Source: Macrotis lagotis (taxonomy: Eukaryota; Chordata; Mammalia; Peramelemorphia; Peramelidae). Taken from it: DNA of 64,000 nucleotides. A program made the translations under genes and the position numbers. The DNA lies in contig NC_133663.1 in the NCBI RefSeq assembly GCF_037893015.1, forward strand, positions 222,235,753 to 222,299,752, read 5' to 3'. This document shows positions 29,531 through 41,099 of the stretch, piece by piece. Under the pieces are notes generated by a model. That model did no database searches and had not been told where the DNA came from. It worked only from the letters and a program-made list of their open reading frames with translations. Every line of letters starts with the position of its first letter. Within the stretch, counting starts at the first letter, position 1.

Positions 29531-29824
29531 CACCCCCCCTCCATTTTTTTGTGCATTTAAAAAAGAGTACTACATGAAATAATGACTCTTAGTTTCTTTC
29601 TTAGAGATACACTGAATATTTTGAAAACAAATTCTATTTAGGTAAAAATGTTTTCTTTTTCTCCTTCTAAAGACTATAATAACAATTGATTACTTACCCA
29701 GCAATTACATTTTCTGAGCTTTTACCATCAGCACAACATCTTGTATTGAAGTTTAGAACATTATTATGCCATTAAAAAATTCCTAACTTGGTTAGAATCC
29801 ATAGACTAAATAAAGAACATCTTG
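29531..29824. other. RAI2 intron, no feature seen
   Basis: AT-rich, nothing recognised. Confidence 0.3.
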
Positions 29825-29940
29825 GGATTGGAAGGGTGTGCCCAGGGTCACACAGCTAGTAAATAACTGGTGGCAAAGTTTCAACTCAGGTCTTCATGAC
29901 TCCAGATCCGCTATTCTATCTATTCGTCACCTCCCTGATA
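29825..29940 (-). repeat. MIR/CORE-SINE fragment
   Basis: 'gtgcccagggtcacacagct', 'agtaaataactggtggcaaa' and 'aactcaggtcttcatgactc' are in antisense SINE order. Confidence 0.6.
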
Positions 29941-30089
29941 TCATGGTCTTCTTCAACACCTGTAATTCTGTACTTCATTAAGAAGAAACAAGGCAGCCAA
30001 ATCTATTATGAGAAATAATTCCTCAAAATTCTATCTATTGGTGTTTACAAATATAATTTAACCTTTTTGATGATAAACAATAAATCAAT

Positions 30090-30331
30090 TGTTAAAAATG
30101 TTTTAAGCTACTTGTCAGGCAAGGTTCTAAGGGCTGGAAATACAAAAAGGATAAACAATAATCCTTGCCCTCAAGGAGCTTACAATGTAATGAAGAAGAC
30201 AGCATACAAACAAATATATAGAAATTAAGGCATATTAAAGGACAAATAGGAAATAATTACCAGATAGAAGAGATTAGAATTAAGAGGAATTAGGGAAGAC
30301 TTCCTGTATAAATTGGGATTTAAATTTTACC
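30090..30331 (+). repeat. Dispersed marsupial repeat
   Basis: 'aagggctggaaatacaaaaa', 'cctcaaggagcttacaatgt' and 'ggaagacttcctgtataaat' match the 10969 family. It ends at an L1 ORF2 piece. Confidence 0.6.
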
Positions 30332-30690
30332 AAATATTGGTTCCAATTCTATATGAAGTATTTGAAAAAATAGGTAAAGAAGAAGGTCTGCCAAAACCAG
30401 GATACCAAAACCAGGAAGAGTCAAAACAGAGAAAGAAAATTATAGACCAATTTCCCTAATAAATGTGGATGCAAAAATTTAAAATAAAATTTTAGCAAAG
30501 AGATTACAGCAAGTTATCACTGGGGTAATAAAGTTATGATCAAGCAGAATTTATACCAGGAAAATTATCAACATAATTGACCATATCAATAACAAACCTA
30601 ATAGAGATCACATGATTAACTCAATAGATGATGAAAAAGCTTTTGATAAAATACAGAATCCATTCCTACTAAAAACAGCAGGATAGCCCA
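30332..30690 (+). mobile_element. LINE-1 ORF2 fragment (reverse transcriptase), degraded
   Basis: In sense reading it gives broken L1 ORF2: 'attatagaccaatttcccta' corresponds to an [10 protein letters not shown] motif, then 'gatgcaaaaatttaaaataa', 'cataattgaccatatcaa' and 'gaaaaagcttttgataaaat' (an EKAFDKI-like motif). Several stops. It lies between a dispersed repeat and an opposed L1 3' end. Confidence 0.75.
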
Positions 30691-30771
30691 ACTCATCAAC
30701 CTGATTTGGACCTAACAGACAGTTGAAAACCTTTGTTTGTACCATGGAGACTTAACATTAATGCTCTATTT

Positions 30772-31641
30772 TTTAATTTTTAATTTTTTCAATTAAATGA
30801 ACAGATAATTTTCAACATTCATATTTTTGTAAATTTTTGAGTTCCACATTTTCCTCCTTATCTCCCTTCCCTTCCCCTCCCACAAGGGCAAGTAATCTTA
30901 TATAGGTTATACATGTATAATCATGTTTAATATATTTCCATATTTTCAAAATGGACTTGTGAAAGAAAAATTAGAACTAAAGGGGAAAAACCATGAGAAA
31001 AAACATCAAATAAGTTTTAAAAAGTGAAAAATAGTATGCTTTGGTCTGCATTCAGATATTATAGTTTTTTCTCTGGATGTGGATAACATTTTCCATTACA
31101 AATTTTTTTAGTATTGTCCTTGATCACAATGAACTGCCTAGAGAAGCTAAATCCATCGTGGTTGAACATCACCCAATGTTGCTTTTATAAAGTAAAAAAA
31201 AATATGCTTCAATTTATATTCAGACACCATCAGTTCTTTTCTCTGGGGCTAAACAGCACTCTTTATTCTAAGTCCTTTGTTGTTGCCTAGGGTAACAACA
31301 CTGTTGAGAAAAGCTAAGTCATTCACAGGTGATCATCCTACAATATTGCTATTACTTTGCACACAGTATATTTAGCATTGCATCTGCTCATGTGACTCTT
31401 TCCAGGTTTTACTGAGAACACCCTGCTAATTATTTCTTATAGCAGAATAGTAGTCCATCATAATCACATTCCACAACTGGTTCAGTCATTCTGCAACTGA
31501 TGGTTATCCCCTCAATTTCCAATTTCTTGTCACCAGAAAAAGAGCTGCTATAAATATCTTTAATACATAGAGGTCCTTTTCCATTCTGTTTTTCATCTGT
31601 TTGGGAAAAATAGACCTAAAGGCAATACTAGGTCAAAGGTA
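30772..31641 (-). mobile_element. 5'-truncated LINE-1 (second 3' UTR type)
   Basis: The plus strand runs from a T-rich start through 'acagataattttcaacattc', 'ggcaagtaatcttatatagg' and 'cagtcattctgcaactgatg', an antisense L1 3' UTR of a subfamily different from 27000-27924. TAATGCTCTATTT at 30759-30771 and the similar TAATGCTCCATTT from 31642 suggest a duplication with one mismatch. Confidence 0.7.
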
Positions 31642-31941
31642 TAATGCTCCATTTCTTGAAAGGAGAAGGGAGGATGGGTGGAGGATATGATGATACATAA
31701 GGTCCTTAATTCATTAACCTATTTGTGTTCACTTCCCAACAAAGCTATATTCAACTTGATGAAGGTCTTAATCAGGTAAGCTCCATACTCTGGACCAGAA
31801 AAAAAAACAAAAGATCTTATCCTCAGTTTTTAGAATCTTGGCTTAATTCAATTCAATTCACAGGAATCTACTGAACCTACACCTACTTACTTGAGGTTTA
31901 GTATTGTTCTTAGCTTCCCAATGGAATATGGGTTAACTGTA

Positions 31942-32164
31942 AAATTGTTCAGTCTGATTTCTTATGACCCCTTTTTGGGTTTTCTTGGAAAAGATTTTGG
32001 AAGGGTTTACCATTTCTTTCTCAAGCTTATTTTACAGATGAAGAAACTGAGGCAAACAGGGTTAAGTGATTTTCCCAGGGTCACACTACTAGTGTCTGAA
32101 CTCAGCAGGATGAGTCTTCCTGACTCCAGGCCAGGCACTCTAACTATGGAACCACTTACCTGTC
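31942..32164 (-). mobile_element. Long marsupial CORE-SINE
   Basis: 'attgttcagtctgatttctt', 'ggttttcttggaaaagattt', 'gaggcaaacagggttaagtg' and 'ttcctgactccaggccaggc': antisense order. Confidence 0.75.
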
Positions 32165-32819
32165 CACCTGCAAGATTATATTTATTATATATATGATATA
32201 ATGATAACAATAATATATTATATGATAATAATAGCCAGAGTACTGCTCTCTCATTTGAGAAAATGTTGTGTTTACTTATTTATTAAGTATTTAAGTTAAT
32301 TATTTTTACTTATTTATTTTACTTACATTTATTTAATACAAGGATGAAAGGCAGTCTCTTTTTTCAAGAAACATACATTTATGAGAGAACAGACTCAAAG
32401 GGGAGCTAGAAGAGGGTGGGGCACAATGGCATGGTATGGCCATAGACAAGAATGGTGTGGAGGCCTTCTTTCTGGCAAAATAAGGAAAACACTCATCTAT
32501 CCAAGGTAGGGTCCCAGGGCTTCCTGTGGGGAGGGTGGGGAAAGGATGATGACTAAGTAGAGCTGATGAAAGGATAGTGGTCCCTGATTCAGGATCCAGG
32601 TTTTGCTCCTCCCATTTCACCCTATCTCCATTCTCCTCCACACCCAGTCCTACCCAGCTTCTTGGTCATCATTATAACTCAGCAATGGAGAATTTAACAT
32701 ATGCAAGTCAATGGATGAGAGATGCTGAGAGCATTTCCACTTACTTACAAGTAACTAAAATCCAAGCTGGACCTTAATGAGAACCTGTGTGAGAACAGTG
32801 AGTTTAAACAGACTGCAAC
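32165..32819. other. RAI2 intron, no clear feature
   Basis: A TTTA-rich patch lies at 32270-32340. The GC-richer part at 32380-32680 has opposed short frames with no recognisable protein. Confidence 0.3.
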
Positions 32820-33240
32820 ATTTGGAACTATACTTCAAAAATACAAACTGTACATGCCTTTTGACTCAAGAATAACCAGAGATCAGAATAAGAGGAAAAC
32901 AAACCCCATTCACAAAAGTATTTATCTTAATTATTTGTGGTGGCAAAAAGGGAAACTAAAGGGGATGCCACTTAATTTGGGAACTGCTGAACAGAATATG
33001 GTATATACAAATATTAAGGAATGCTTTTTAAGGCATACCTTCAAAGAAACTTGTCTGAACTGATACAAGATAAAGTGAGGAAAAGAATAATTTATGTAAA
33101 AACAATAGCATTGTAAAAATGTACACGTGTAAAATGACTTAAGACTCTAATTCTGTCCATTGTTTCACTTAGTTGAAGGTAACATCTTCAAGAAAAGGGG
33201 AAATTCTCCCCATCCCTTCCCTACCCCACCCCTCCCAATC
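32820..33240 (+). mobile_element. LINE-1 3' UTR fragment, sense
   Basis: 'gtggtggcaaaaagggaaac', 'ggggatgccacttaatttgg', 'aactgctgaacagaatatgg' are the sense counterpart of the antisense L1 3' UTRs seen elsewhere here. Diverged. Confidence 0.6.
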
Positions 33241-34390
33241 CCATTGATAGCTCAGTCAACTCTGTTTTCCAGGTAAATCCTTTCTGTTGCTCACATAAAT
33301 CCAAAGTTCAATACAGTGCCATATATAATGCATCGTGACATTATTGAGATCGGGAGCAACATCAAAAATGGCAGGAAGAGGATGTCAAATTGCATACTAC
33401 TGGTTTTGAAGGAACCATGGCAAGACAAGGAAGGGCAGGGGAATAAAGTAAAGTAAAAATTCACTCCTCTGGATTTAAAAAAATATACTCTCTTCCTTTC
33501 TCTATTGAATCATATTATACAACACAAAACACAAGGATGTGCTGCTACATTTCATGACCCAATCCAGTTTTTTCACATTCCTACTTCATGAGAGAACCAA
33601 CATATCTGATACTATTCTAAGGAGAACAAGGAAGTTAAGGGATCCCCAATACATTGACAATTTAGAATTTTCCCAAAGTTTCTATACACATTTCAATTTC
33701 AATAATTATGTTTGTAGATATGCTTCAAACAATTTGTAAAGGGCACTTAAATACATATTTATTAAGGTCAATAGCTGTTCACAATAACAGGGTAGACAAG
33801 ACCTTGTGGTATGGTTAACAGGATCAAAAATCCTCTTCAATGTGAGAAGATGCAACTTGTTCTTAAATGCTATTTACAGATCTTAATTACTTTCTGGAGA
33901 TCCTGAGAGTAAAGAATACTTTGTACAGAATGAGTGGTCACTGAATATTCATGAAGAAATGCATGAATGAAAGGGGGGTAATTTATAATTTACTATCCAC
34001 AGCCTGATATTTAATATGAACTTTAAAAACATGTTAACTTAATGAAAACACTCCCTATGTACATATGAAGTCATGCAGCCAAATTAACACAATTCATTCC
34101 CTGGACCATAAAGTCAATTTTTTTCTCACTTTCAACCAGGATTGAATTATCTAGTAGAACCTAGATAATTTGTACCCCACTCATTCCTTTATAACTTGTA
34201 TTCATAACAGTATTCTTCTGATAAATATGTCACATATATAATTCTGATATATGTATATATGTATATAATATATAATATTTCTCAAGACATAATGAAGATG
34301 ATTGAGACTGACCTCTGTTTGTAGACAGAAAGGATAGGAATTTTTTAGGGGGTCTGGTGAGGGAAACGTTGTTTCTTGTGATTTTATTAT
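33241..34390. other. RAI2 intron, no feature seen
   Basis: About 1.1 kb, AT-rich, no recognised repeat. A TATA-rich stretch lies near 34230-34280. Confidence 0.3.
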
Positions 34391-34403
34391 TTGCCTAGTT
34401 CTT

Positions 34404-34896
34404 TTGATTAATATTTTATTTGTTTTCCAATTATATACAATAGTATTTTCTACCTATCATTTTTGTAAGGTTTTGAATTTTACAATTTCCCCCTCCCCTC
34501 CCTTCTCTCCCCCCATTACCCACAGAAGGCAATCTGATAATCTTTACATTGTTTCCATGCTATATGTTGATCAAAACTGAATGAATTGAGAGAGAAATCA
34601 AACCCCTGAGGAGAAAATAAAATATTAGAGATAGCAAAATTATGTAGTACATAAGACACTTTAAAAAACCCTGGAGGTAATAGCTTTGGTCTTTGTTTAA
34701 ACTCCACAGTTCTTTCTCTGAATACAGATGGTATTCTCTGTCGAAGGTACTCTAAAATTGTCCCTGATTATTGCATTGATGGAATGAGCAAGTCCATTAA
34801 GGTTGATCATCACCCCCATGTTGCTCTTAGGGTATATAGTGTTCTTCTGGTTCTACTCATCTCACTCAACATCAGTTCATATAAGTCTTTCCAGAC
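34404..34896 (-). mobile_element. 5'-truncated LINE-1 3' end
   Basis: 'tttgttttccaattatatac', a C-rich block, 'agaaggcaatctgataatct' and 'catgttgctcttagggtata': antisense L1 3' UTR, same type as 27000-27924. TTGCCTAGTTCTT at 34391-34403 and TTGCCTGGTTCTT at 34897-34909 form a duplication with one mismatch. Confidence 0.8.
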
Positions 34897-34909
34897 TTGC
34901 CTGGTTCTT

Positions 34910-35207
34910 ATCTCAGATAAGTCAACCTTCCCTTGAAAGCCCTTTCCCTGTTATACTCCTCTCTTGGGATCCACCTTCTCTCCTTACTCTACAGGCCCAA
35001 TTGGGGTGACTGTCCACAATACATCAAGGGTACTGGGAATCTGTTCCACATGAAACACTTGAGATTGCCTGCCAATCTTCCCATAAGCAGTTTCTCCTCA
35101 TACCTCCTACCCCCATCAAATAAATTTAGTTAGTTTTATTTCTGATATTGCCAAAGTGTTAAGTCTATAGATAACTCTTACCTATTCATTTAGACAGGTG
35201 TAGCAAG
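34910..35207. other. RAI2 intron, no feature seen
   Basis: Nothing recognised. Confidence 0.3.
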
Positions 35208-35433
35208 GTCAAGGCAGGTTGCATAATAAATAGAGGCCTGGAATCAGGAAGACTCATTTTCCTGAGTCTCAGACACTTATTGGCTGTGTGATTCTGGGCA
35301 AGTCATTTAATCCTGTTTGTCTCAGTTTTCTCATCTGTAAAAATGAGTTGAGAAGGAAATGGCAAACTACTCTAGAATCTTTGACAAGAAAACCCCAAAT
35401 GGAGTCATGAAGAGTTGGTCATGACTGAACAAT
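35208..35433 (+). mobile_element. Long marsupial CORE-SINE
   Basis: 'gtcaaggcaggttgcataat', 'gtgattctgggcaagtcatt', 'gagaaggaaatggcaaacta', 'gaagagttggtcatgactga': nearly full sense copy. Confidence 0.75.
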
Positions 35434-35589
35434 ATCAGCAAGATCTCTACTGAAGTTATAAAACATGGTTTCTTTAAAAATTATTTAATCAAAATTAAAA
35501 AAAATAAACAACCAAATTCTAACAAGCCACTCAGATTGTACTTCCCTTACCCTATGTCATGCTGGATAGTGTTATTCTTTTTTTTTTTT

Positions 35590-35770
35590 AAACTTAGAGT
35601 GTTGTTCTTTGAGTCGAGAAGATCTCAACTTAAATTTTGTCTTTAATTTTAACTAGCTGTGGGTCCCTCAGGCAAATCACCTCATCTCCCTAGACCTCAG
35701 TTTCCTTTTCCAAAAGTGAGTGGGGTAGACTCAATGAATGGTCCAATTTAGTGCTACAGCTATGAATGCT
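35590..35770 (+). repeat. MIR/CORE-SINE remnant
   Basis: 'gagtcgagaagatctcaact', 'agctgtgggtccctcaggca', 'gacctcagtttccttttcca': sense SINE order, diverged. Confidence 0.5.
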
Positions 35771-36114
35771 TTCCCCATTTACATTGTTATTGAGGTGTGA
35801 GTGTAGAAAGATTTCAGTTTATAAAATAAAGGTGACTGAATTATTAGAACAAAATCAAACCTGAAAAGACATGTATGCCTTGAAGTCTGAAAGGGCATAC
35901 AGGAATATTTGTGAACAATAACCATATTGGTTTACCCACATGGAAAAAAAATCACTTGCATATTTAATAACTTAGCATTACACACAAATACTTCTGGTAC
36001 ATTAACCATCCATTTTTAAAATTTAATTAAAATTAAATAATAAACATATATATGTAAAGTACATAGGGTATGGCCTTTGACCCAATTTATTTGGAAACTA
36101 AGATGATATCATAG

Positions 36115-36337
36115 ATAATAATAACAGCTAATGTTTTAAGGTTTGTGAAGAGTTTTATATATCCTCTTTTGAGCCTTTAACAACCATGGGAGGTAAGTTT
36201 TATTATCATCATTTTATAGATGAATTGAGTTAAAAATGACTTGTCCAGGGTCACATATCTAGTAGAATCTGAAACAGAATTCAAACTCAAGGTCTGAATA
36301 GTATTGAATAGTATTCTATTACACCATTTAGTTACTT
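36115..36337 (-). repeat. MIR-like CORE-SINE
   Basis: 'aataacagctaatgttttaa', 'catcattttatagatgaatt', 'gtccagggtcacatatctag': antisense order. Confidence 0.6.
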
Positions 36338-36594
36338 ATAGTTGTTCAGTTGTTTAGTTGTGTTTGACTCTCCTGACCTATGGATTTGTCCATGAGATTT
36401 TCTTGGCAAAAATATTAAAGTGGTTTGCCATTTCCTTTTTCTGTGTGTCCCCATTTTACAGATGAAGAACTAAGACAAATAAAAGTTAAGTGACTTGGCC
36501 AAAGTCACACAGATAGTAAATGTCTGAGGTCGGATTTGAACTTAGGTCATCCTGATTCCAGGCCTCCTTCTCTATCCAGTGACTACCAAGCTGC
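36338..36594 (-). mobile_element. Long marsupial CORE-SINE
   Basis: 'tagttgttcagttgtttagt', 'gattttcttggcaaaaatat', 'gtctgaggtcggatttgaac' and 'ccaagctgc' at the end: antisense, nearly full. Confidence 0.75.
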
Positions 36595-37299
36595 ATATAT
36601 GCACACCCTTAAAATTTACCCAACAAATGGGGGATACAGAATGTATCAGAGTGCGTGCTAGAGGGGTAGAGATTACTCTGTTCTGAAGTAGTCAGAACAA
36701 AAAAAATGACTCATCTGTAGAGCTGAAAACCTTAATTTGAGCTTTTAAGAGTTTCTTGTGTCATTACTTGGAAGCTTGTTCCTTCTTCCTCCTTTATACC
36801 CACATAAAAGAGATCTAGGCCTTTCCTAAAACATTTTGTTCTTAAACACTAATCACTGAGAACTTGGAAATACCCTTTGTGTTTTGTGTTGGCCAAAAAT
36901 GTCAGCAGAAACAGTCTGCAGAATTACTGATATTGAAATTTAAATTTACTAAGACTATACTGGAAATTAAAGGAAGCATAATAAACAAAAGAAAGACTGA
37001 GCTTATAATGAAAATAAGTGAATAAAACAGATTTTTTTTGATTTGGGGTCTAACAAGTGAAATGAAGCAGAAAGATTCTGTTTATATTAAGGATTTGGAA
37101 ATTTGGGAGAATTCGCCTCTAGATACTGTTGTTTTTCAAGTTAATATTACTCACCATCATTTTGTATTTTGGCATAAAAAATCAATATATGATTTTGTTT
37201 GAAGACTTTTGGTTTGCTTGCAAGTTAAATATTAGAACAGTTGCTCATGTTTAGAAAATGAATTGGGGATGCTTATTTTGCTCATAGACTATTTCCTGC
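36595..37299. other. RAI2 intron, no feature seen
   Basis: AT-rich, nothing recognised. Confidence 0.3.
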
Positions 37300-37799
37300 C
37301 AAGGAGGGACAATGAGTGCTATCCAGTGGACAATGGAGAAACCTGGAAGCCAGGAGACCCTGGGTTCAGTCCTTTCTGGTCAATTAACAGCTGTACCTCA
37401 GGTACAAATAATAGGACAAATGTGTCCGACTTTTTCACTCAAGTAAATCTGTCCCTATCTGAACCTTAAGAAAGGCATTTAATTTTCTTAGGAATTCAAT
37501 ATAACAATAATAATAGCAAAATAATAGACATTGTATGGCCCTTTAAAATGTGCAAAGCACCTTAATTGAAACTCAACCTTAGATTTTTCCTCTGCAAAAT
37601 GAAATTGTCTGACCTCTCTCCTTTACCAAGTTGTCATGTAAACCTAAGAACAGGAGTGTACTTGGAAAAATATGGAACAGATCAAAATGTAGGCTTATAT
37701 AGGAGAAAAGAGGTGAACTTTTAGCAAGAAAGCAACCCAGAGGTACCCGCCAGCAATCAAACCCTGGACTTTTGTTCAGTATCTTGACCATGTTCAACT

Positions 37800-37905
37800 C
37801 ATGTCAACAAGAATGTATTAAGCACCTACTATATGTACTAAGCCCCCCCCCCAAGTTCCCTGCTCTCAAGTTTTTACAGTTGTTTGCACATTGTTTCCTG
37901 TGAAA
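37800..37905 (+). repeat. Dispersed marsupial repeat, fragment
   Basis: 'catgtcaacaagaatgtatt' and 'aagcacctactatatgtact' match the start of the 10969 family. A C-run and AT-rich DNA follow. Confidence 0.5.
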
Positions 37906-38009
37906 TATAAATATATATTATATATATAATATATTTTAAATATCTAAATACAATTAAATTCATACAACTATATAATTCATTATAAAATAAGTAAAAGATA
38001 ATCAAATTA
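37906..38009. repeat. AT-rich low-complexity DNA
   Basis: Alternating TATA/ATAT text; more follows at 38120-38290. Confidence 0.6.
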
Positions 38010-38115
38010 CTCAATGTTGGAGGGGTAGAAGAGGAGAGAGAAAAATGTGGAACTCAAAAGTTTCCAAAAAATAATGTTGAAAATTCTTTACATGTAATTG
38101 AAAAAAAAGAAAAAT
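38010..38115 (+). mobile_element. LINE-1 3' end, sense, short
   Basis: 'aaaaataatgttgaaaattc' and 'tttacatgtaattgaaaaaa' are the sense counterpart of the antisense end at 50221-50300. The A-rich tail continues into AT-rich DNA. Confidence 0.6.
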
Positions 38116-38349
38116 AGAATACAAATACTATAAATATGACATAAAAGCATACAAAATAAATACATATACTATATGAATTTATAACAGATAAAATATAAAA
38201 ATATACCTACACGTAATGATGCATATATGCATATGTATATATGTGTATACATAGGTAACACATATATATGTAAAACAAAATAATAATTTCAATGGGTACT
38301 AGGCACTAGGTTTAAGGAGGAGTGGAAAAACCTTCTTCCATAGGGTGAG

Positions 38350-38588
38350 ATGGGCAAGCAAATGGTACAGTAGATAGAGTGCCAAATCTGGAGTCAGGAA
38401 GACCTGAGTTCAAATCCAACTTCAACACTTGTTAGCTGGGTGACCCTAGGCAAGTCACTTCAGCCTGTTTGCTTCAGTTCCTTCATTTGTAAAATGAGTT
38501 GAAGAAGGAAATGGCAAACTATCTGGCATCTATGCAAAGAAAACCCAAATGGGATCTTGAAGAGTTGAACATGACTGAACTACAACAA
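38350..38588 (+). mobile_element. Long marsupial CORE-SINE
   Basis: 'gggcaagcaaatggtacagt', 'gagttcaaatccaac', 'gaagaaggaaatggcaaact', 'agttgaacatgactgaacta': nearly full sense copy. Confidence 0.8.
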
Positions 38589-38639
38589 GGTGAGACTTCA
38601 CTGTCTCCCCTGATATGATAACTAAAATTTAGGAGGGAG

Positions 38640-38815
38640 TCTATTACAGTGGAAAGACCACATCTCTAGGGGTGGAGGAGCTGGGTTCAGATACCTCCTC
38701 TGACAACTGTTACCTGTCTGACCTGCTTAACTCCCCAAAGCTTCGATTTCCTCTTCTTAAAAAATGGGCAGACAATTAGTCTCAGATTACTTCTAGTTCC
38801 AGATTTATAACTTTC
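38640..38815 (+). repeat. MIR/CORE-SINE remnant
   Basis: 'tctaggggtggaggagctgg', 'gggttcagatacctc', 'gatttcctcttcttaaaaaa': sense order, diverged. Confidence 0.5.
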
Positions 38816-39064
38816 TTTATCTCTTCAAATTGCCTCTTGTCACCTATCTATTCATGCTCCAGGGTTGCTTCCCTCTGTTGGGAAAAATTATTCAATACCT
38901 AAATTAATCTTTAGCCTTTAGAGAACTTCATATTAATGAAAAATTTGCCTCTGAATGTGCATCTCTCAGATAGGAAGACAATGCTCCAATGCAGCACCAG
39001 CGGGGTGTGCATAATTAAGCTGCTTTCACTGTGGGGATGATGGGAGACAGCATGGGGGCTGAGC

Positions 39065-39200
39065 CCAGACAGAGGCTTTGGGGAGTCAGGAGAAGCAGGC
39101 TGCAGCCCCAGCCCTGCCACTGTGCAGACCTCCAGCAAGCCAGTCACTCCACTTTGAGTGTCTGCCTCCTCATCTGTGAAATGAATAGCAGCAGACTGGA
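39065..39200 (+). repeat. MIR, GC-rich copy
   Basis: 'gaagcaggctgcagccccag', 'ccctgccactgtgcagacct', 'gcctcctcatctgtgaaatg' match the sense MIR head and core. I considered an RAI2 5' UTR exon here because of the GC content, but the MIR fit explains it. Confidence 0.6.
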
Positions 39201-39369
39201 TCTCGGTTTGCCCCTATCTGAATGAAGCAAATTTCCTCCCAGCTGCAGAGTATGGCAGAATGGAAAGAAATCTTGAAAAGAAAACAACGATATCGGAAGT
39301 GCTGAGGAGGGCACAAACACATAGGGCAGTTTTGTTATGATCTTGTGAAATAATATTGAATACATGTAC

Positions 39370-39560
39370 AGTAACAACAGTTAGCATTTATGTAGAGATT
39401 TCAGATTTGTTTAGTGTTTTACAAATATTTTTTCATTTGATCTTCACAACAACTCTGGGAAGTAGGTAATGTTATTATCCCCATTTTAGAGAGAGAGAAG
39501 GAAACTGAGGTAAATAGTAGTTAAGTGACTTGCCCAGGGTCACACTCTAAGAATCAAGGC
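39370..39560 (-). repeat. MIR-like CORE-SINE
   Basis: 'acagttagcatttatgtaga', 'ttcacaacaactctgggaag', 'ttgcccagggtcacactcta': antisense order. Confidence 0.65.
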
Positions 39561-39606
39561 TCCAATTGAAAGGAATATCCAGGTTTTTACAAGAGTGGGT
39601 TTATAC

Positions 39607-39752
39607 AGGGGCGACTAGGTGGCAAAGTGGATAGAGCACCAACCCTGGAGTCAGGAGTACCTGAGTTCAAATCTGACCTCAGACACTTAATAATTGCCTA
39701 GCTGTGTGACCCTGGGCAAGTCACTTCATGCCTTGCAAAAACTAAAAAAAAA
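39607..39752 (+). mobile_element. Short tRNA-derived marsupial SINE (WSINE1-like), young
   Basis: 'aggggcgactaggtggcaaa', 'gagttcaaatctgacctc', 'tgaccctgggcaagtcactt', A tail. The target duplication is AAGAGTGGGTTTATAC at 39591-39606 against AAGAGTGGGTTATAC at 39753-39767, differing by one T. Confidence 0.85.
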
Positions 39753-39957
39753 AAGAGTGGGTTATACAATCAAAAATGTCTATGTGTATGTGGGCTGTGT
39801 GACTATTTCATTGATGACTATTAGACTAGATACAGTCTGTTTATTTCTTTAAATGGGATTTTTAAGTACTTATATCAAAGCAATCTAAAAATGTTTAACT
39901 TCATTCAGACAAAAAAATATACCCATAATCTACTGGTCTTATTGGTTTACATGTCTT

Positions 39958-40199
39958 TTTTCAAAACAATTAATTTATTTATTTTTGAATTTTACAAATT
40001 TTCCTCTAATCTCACTTCCCTCCCTTATCCCCATAGAAAGCAGTCATGTACTCTTTATGGCATGTTTCCATGCCATACTTGATCTAAGTTGAATGCATTG
40101 AGAGAGATATCATATCCTTAAGGGAAAAAAATAAAATATAAGAGACAGCAAAATTAAATACAAACTTTTTTAAAATTAAAGGTAATAGTCTTTGTTCAA
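39958..40199 (-). mobile_element. 5'-truncated LINE-1 3' end with 14-bp duplication
   Basis: Antisense L1 3' UTR of the 27000-27924 type. GGTTTACATGTCTT at 39944-39957 is repeated exactly at 40200-40213. Confidence 0.85.
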
Positions 40200-40254
40200 G
40201 GTTTACATGTCTTAATTGAACATCTTTTTTTTAATTTTCTAGAAACCTTGTTGT

Positions 40255-40445
40255 TTCTACCATTAGAACTTAAACTTCATTAATGCAGGGAATGCTTCAC
40301 TTTTTGCCTTAGTATTCTGGGTACCTAGTATACAGTGTTTAATACTGCCTGTGGACTGATCACTCACTTTATGGGCTTGATATGGGGATCCTTTTTGTAA
40401 ACCTTAAAGTGCTATATAAATTGAATTGTAATTATTATCTCATCT
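40255..40445 (+). repeat. LINE-2 tail and MIR scrap
   Basis: 'ttagaacttaaacttcatta', 'agggaatgcttcactttttg' and 'tacctagtatacagtg' resemble the L2 3' tail. 'aaaccttaaagtgctatata' near 40405 is MIR-like. Confidence 0.45.
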
Positions 40446-40789
40446 TCATGAAGAACAAATACCCATAAAGTTGTCAAGTAAAAGCCTTAAACCAAACTAT
40501 ATTGCTTAGAAGAACAAACATTAAGGGGTCACAGGCACCAAACAGATTTTTTTTAACTGCAGAAGATAACTAGTTAATCCTAACTGCATTGAAGAATTGT
40601 TTTTCATTTCACAGAGAGTTCAACTAGTGGACCTCAAGGTTACAAAATGTTTGAAAGAAGAGGGAATCCTTTCTATGATCAGGTTTCTAGCCTGAACAGA
40701 AGATTGGGTTTTGTTTGTTTGGTTTTGTTTTGTTAACCTTCATAGAATGGTATCATTAAAAAGGAGGGCATCTGTTTCATTCCTATCAA

Positions 40790-40890
40790 TTTAGAGAAGT
40801 TACTTCTCTGTGGTTCAAGGTTACATAGCTAGTTACTCCCTGAGTGGAGATTAGAACCTGTGTTTCTTGATCACCGATCCTCTAGTCTCT
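40790..40890 (-). repeat. MIR fragment
   Basis: 'aaggttacatagctagttac' and 'gagattagaacctgtgtttc' are antisense MIR-like. Confidence 0.4.
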
Positions 40891-41099
40891 TCAAATATTC
40901 AGCAATTCCTTCTTTACTTCCTTTGTTTCAAATGACATCAAAGTAAAATCCTTTCCTAACAAAATAGAGAGATAGCTTCAGTTTCTAATTTCTAGGTTTT
41001 AGAACATTCAATAAGGGAAAATATTAACTGTGGAAAATCTGAATCTCCTTTTTTTGTGAAACTAATAAATTCATAGAAAATTAATAACCAAATCCTCTC

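Noticed and set aside
39031-39225. GC-rich island as a possible RAI2 5' UTR exon
   Set aside because: Its text follows the MIR head and core, and no clear splice donor on the minus strand was seen.
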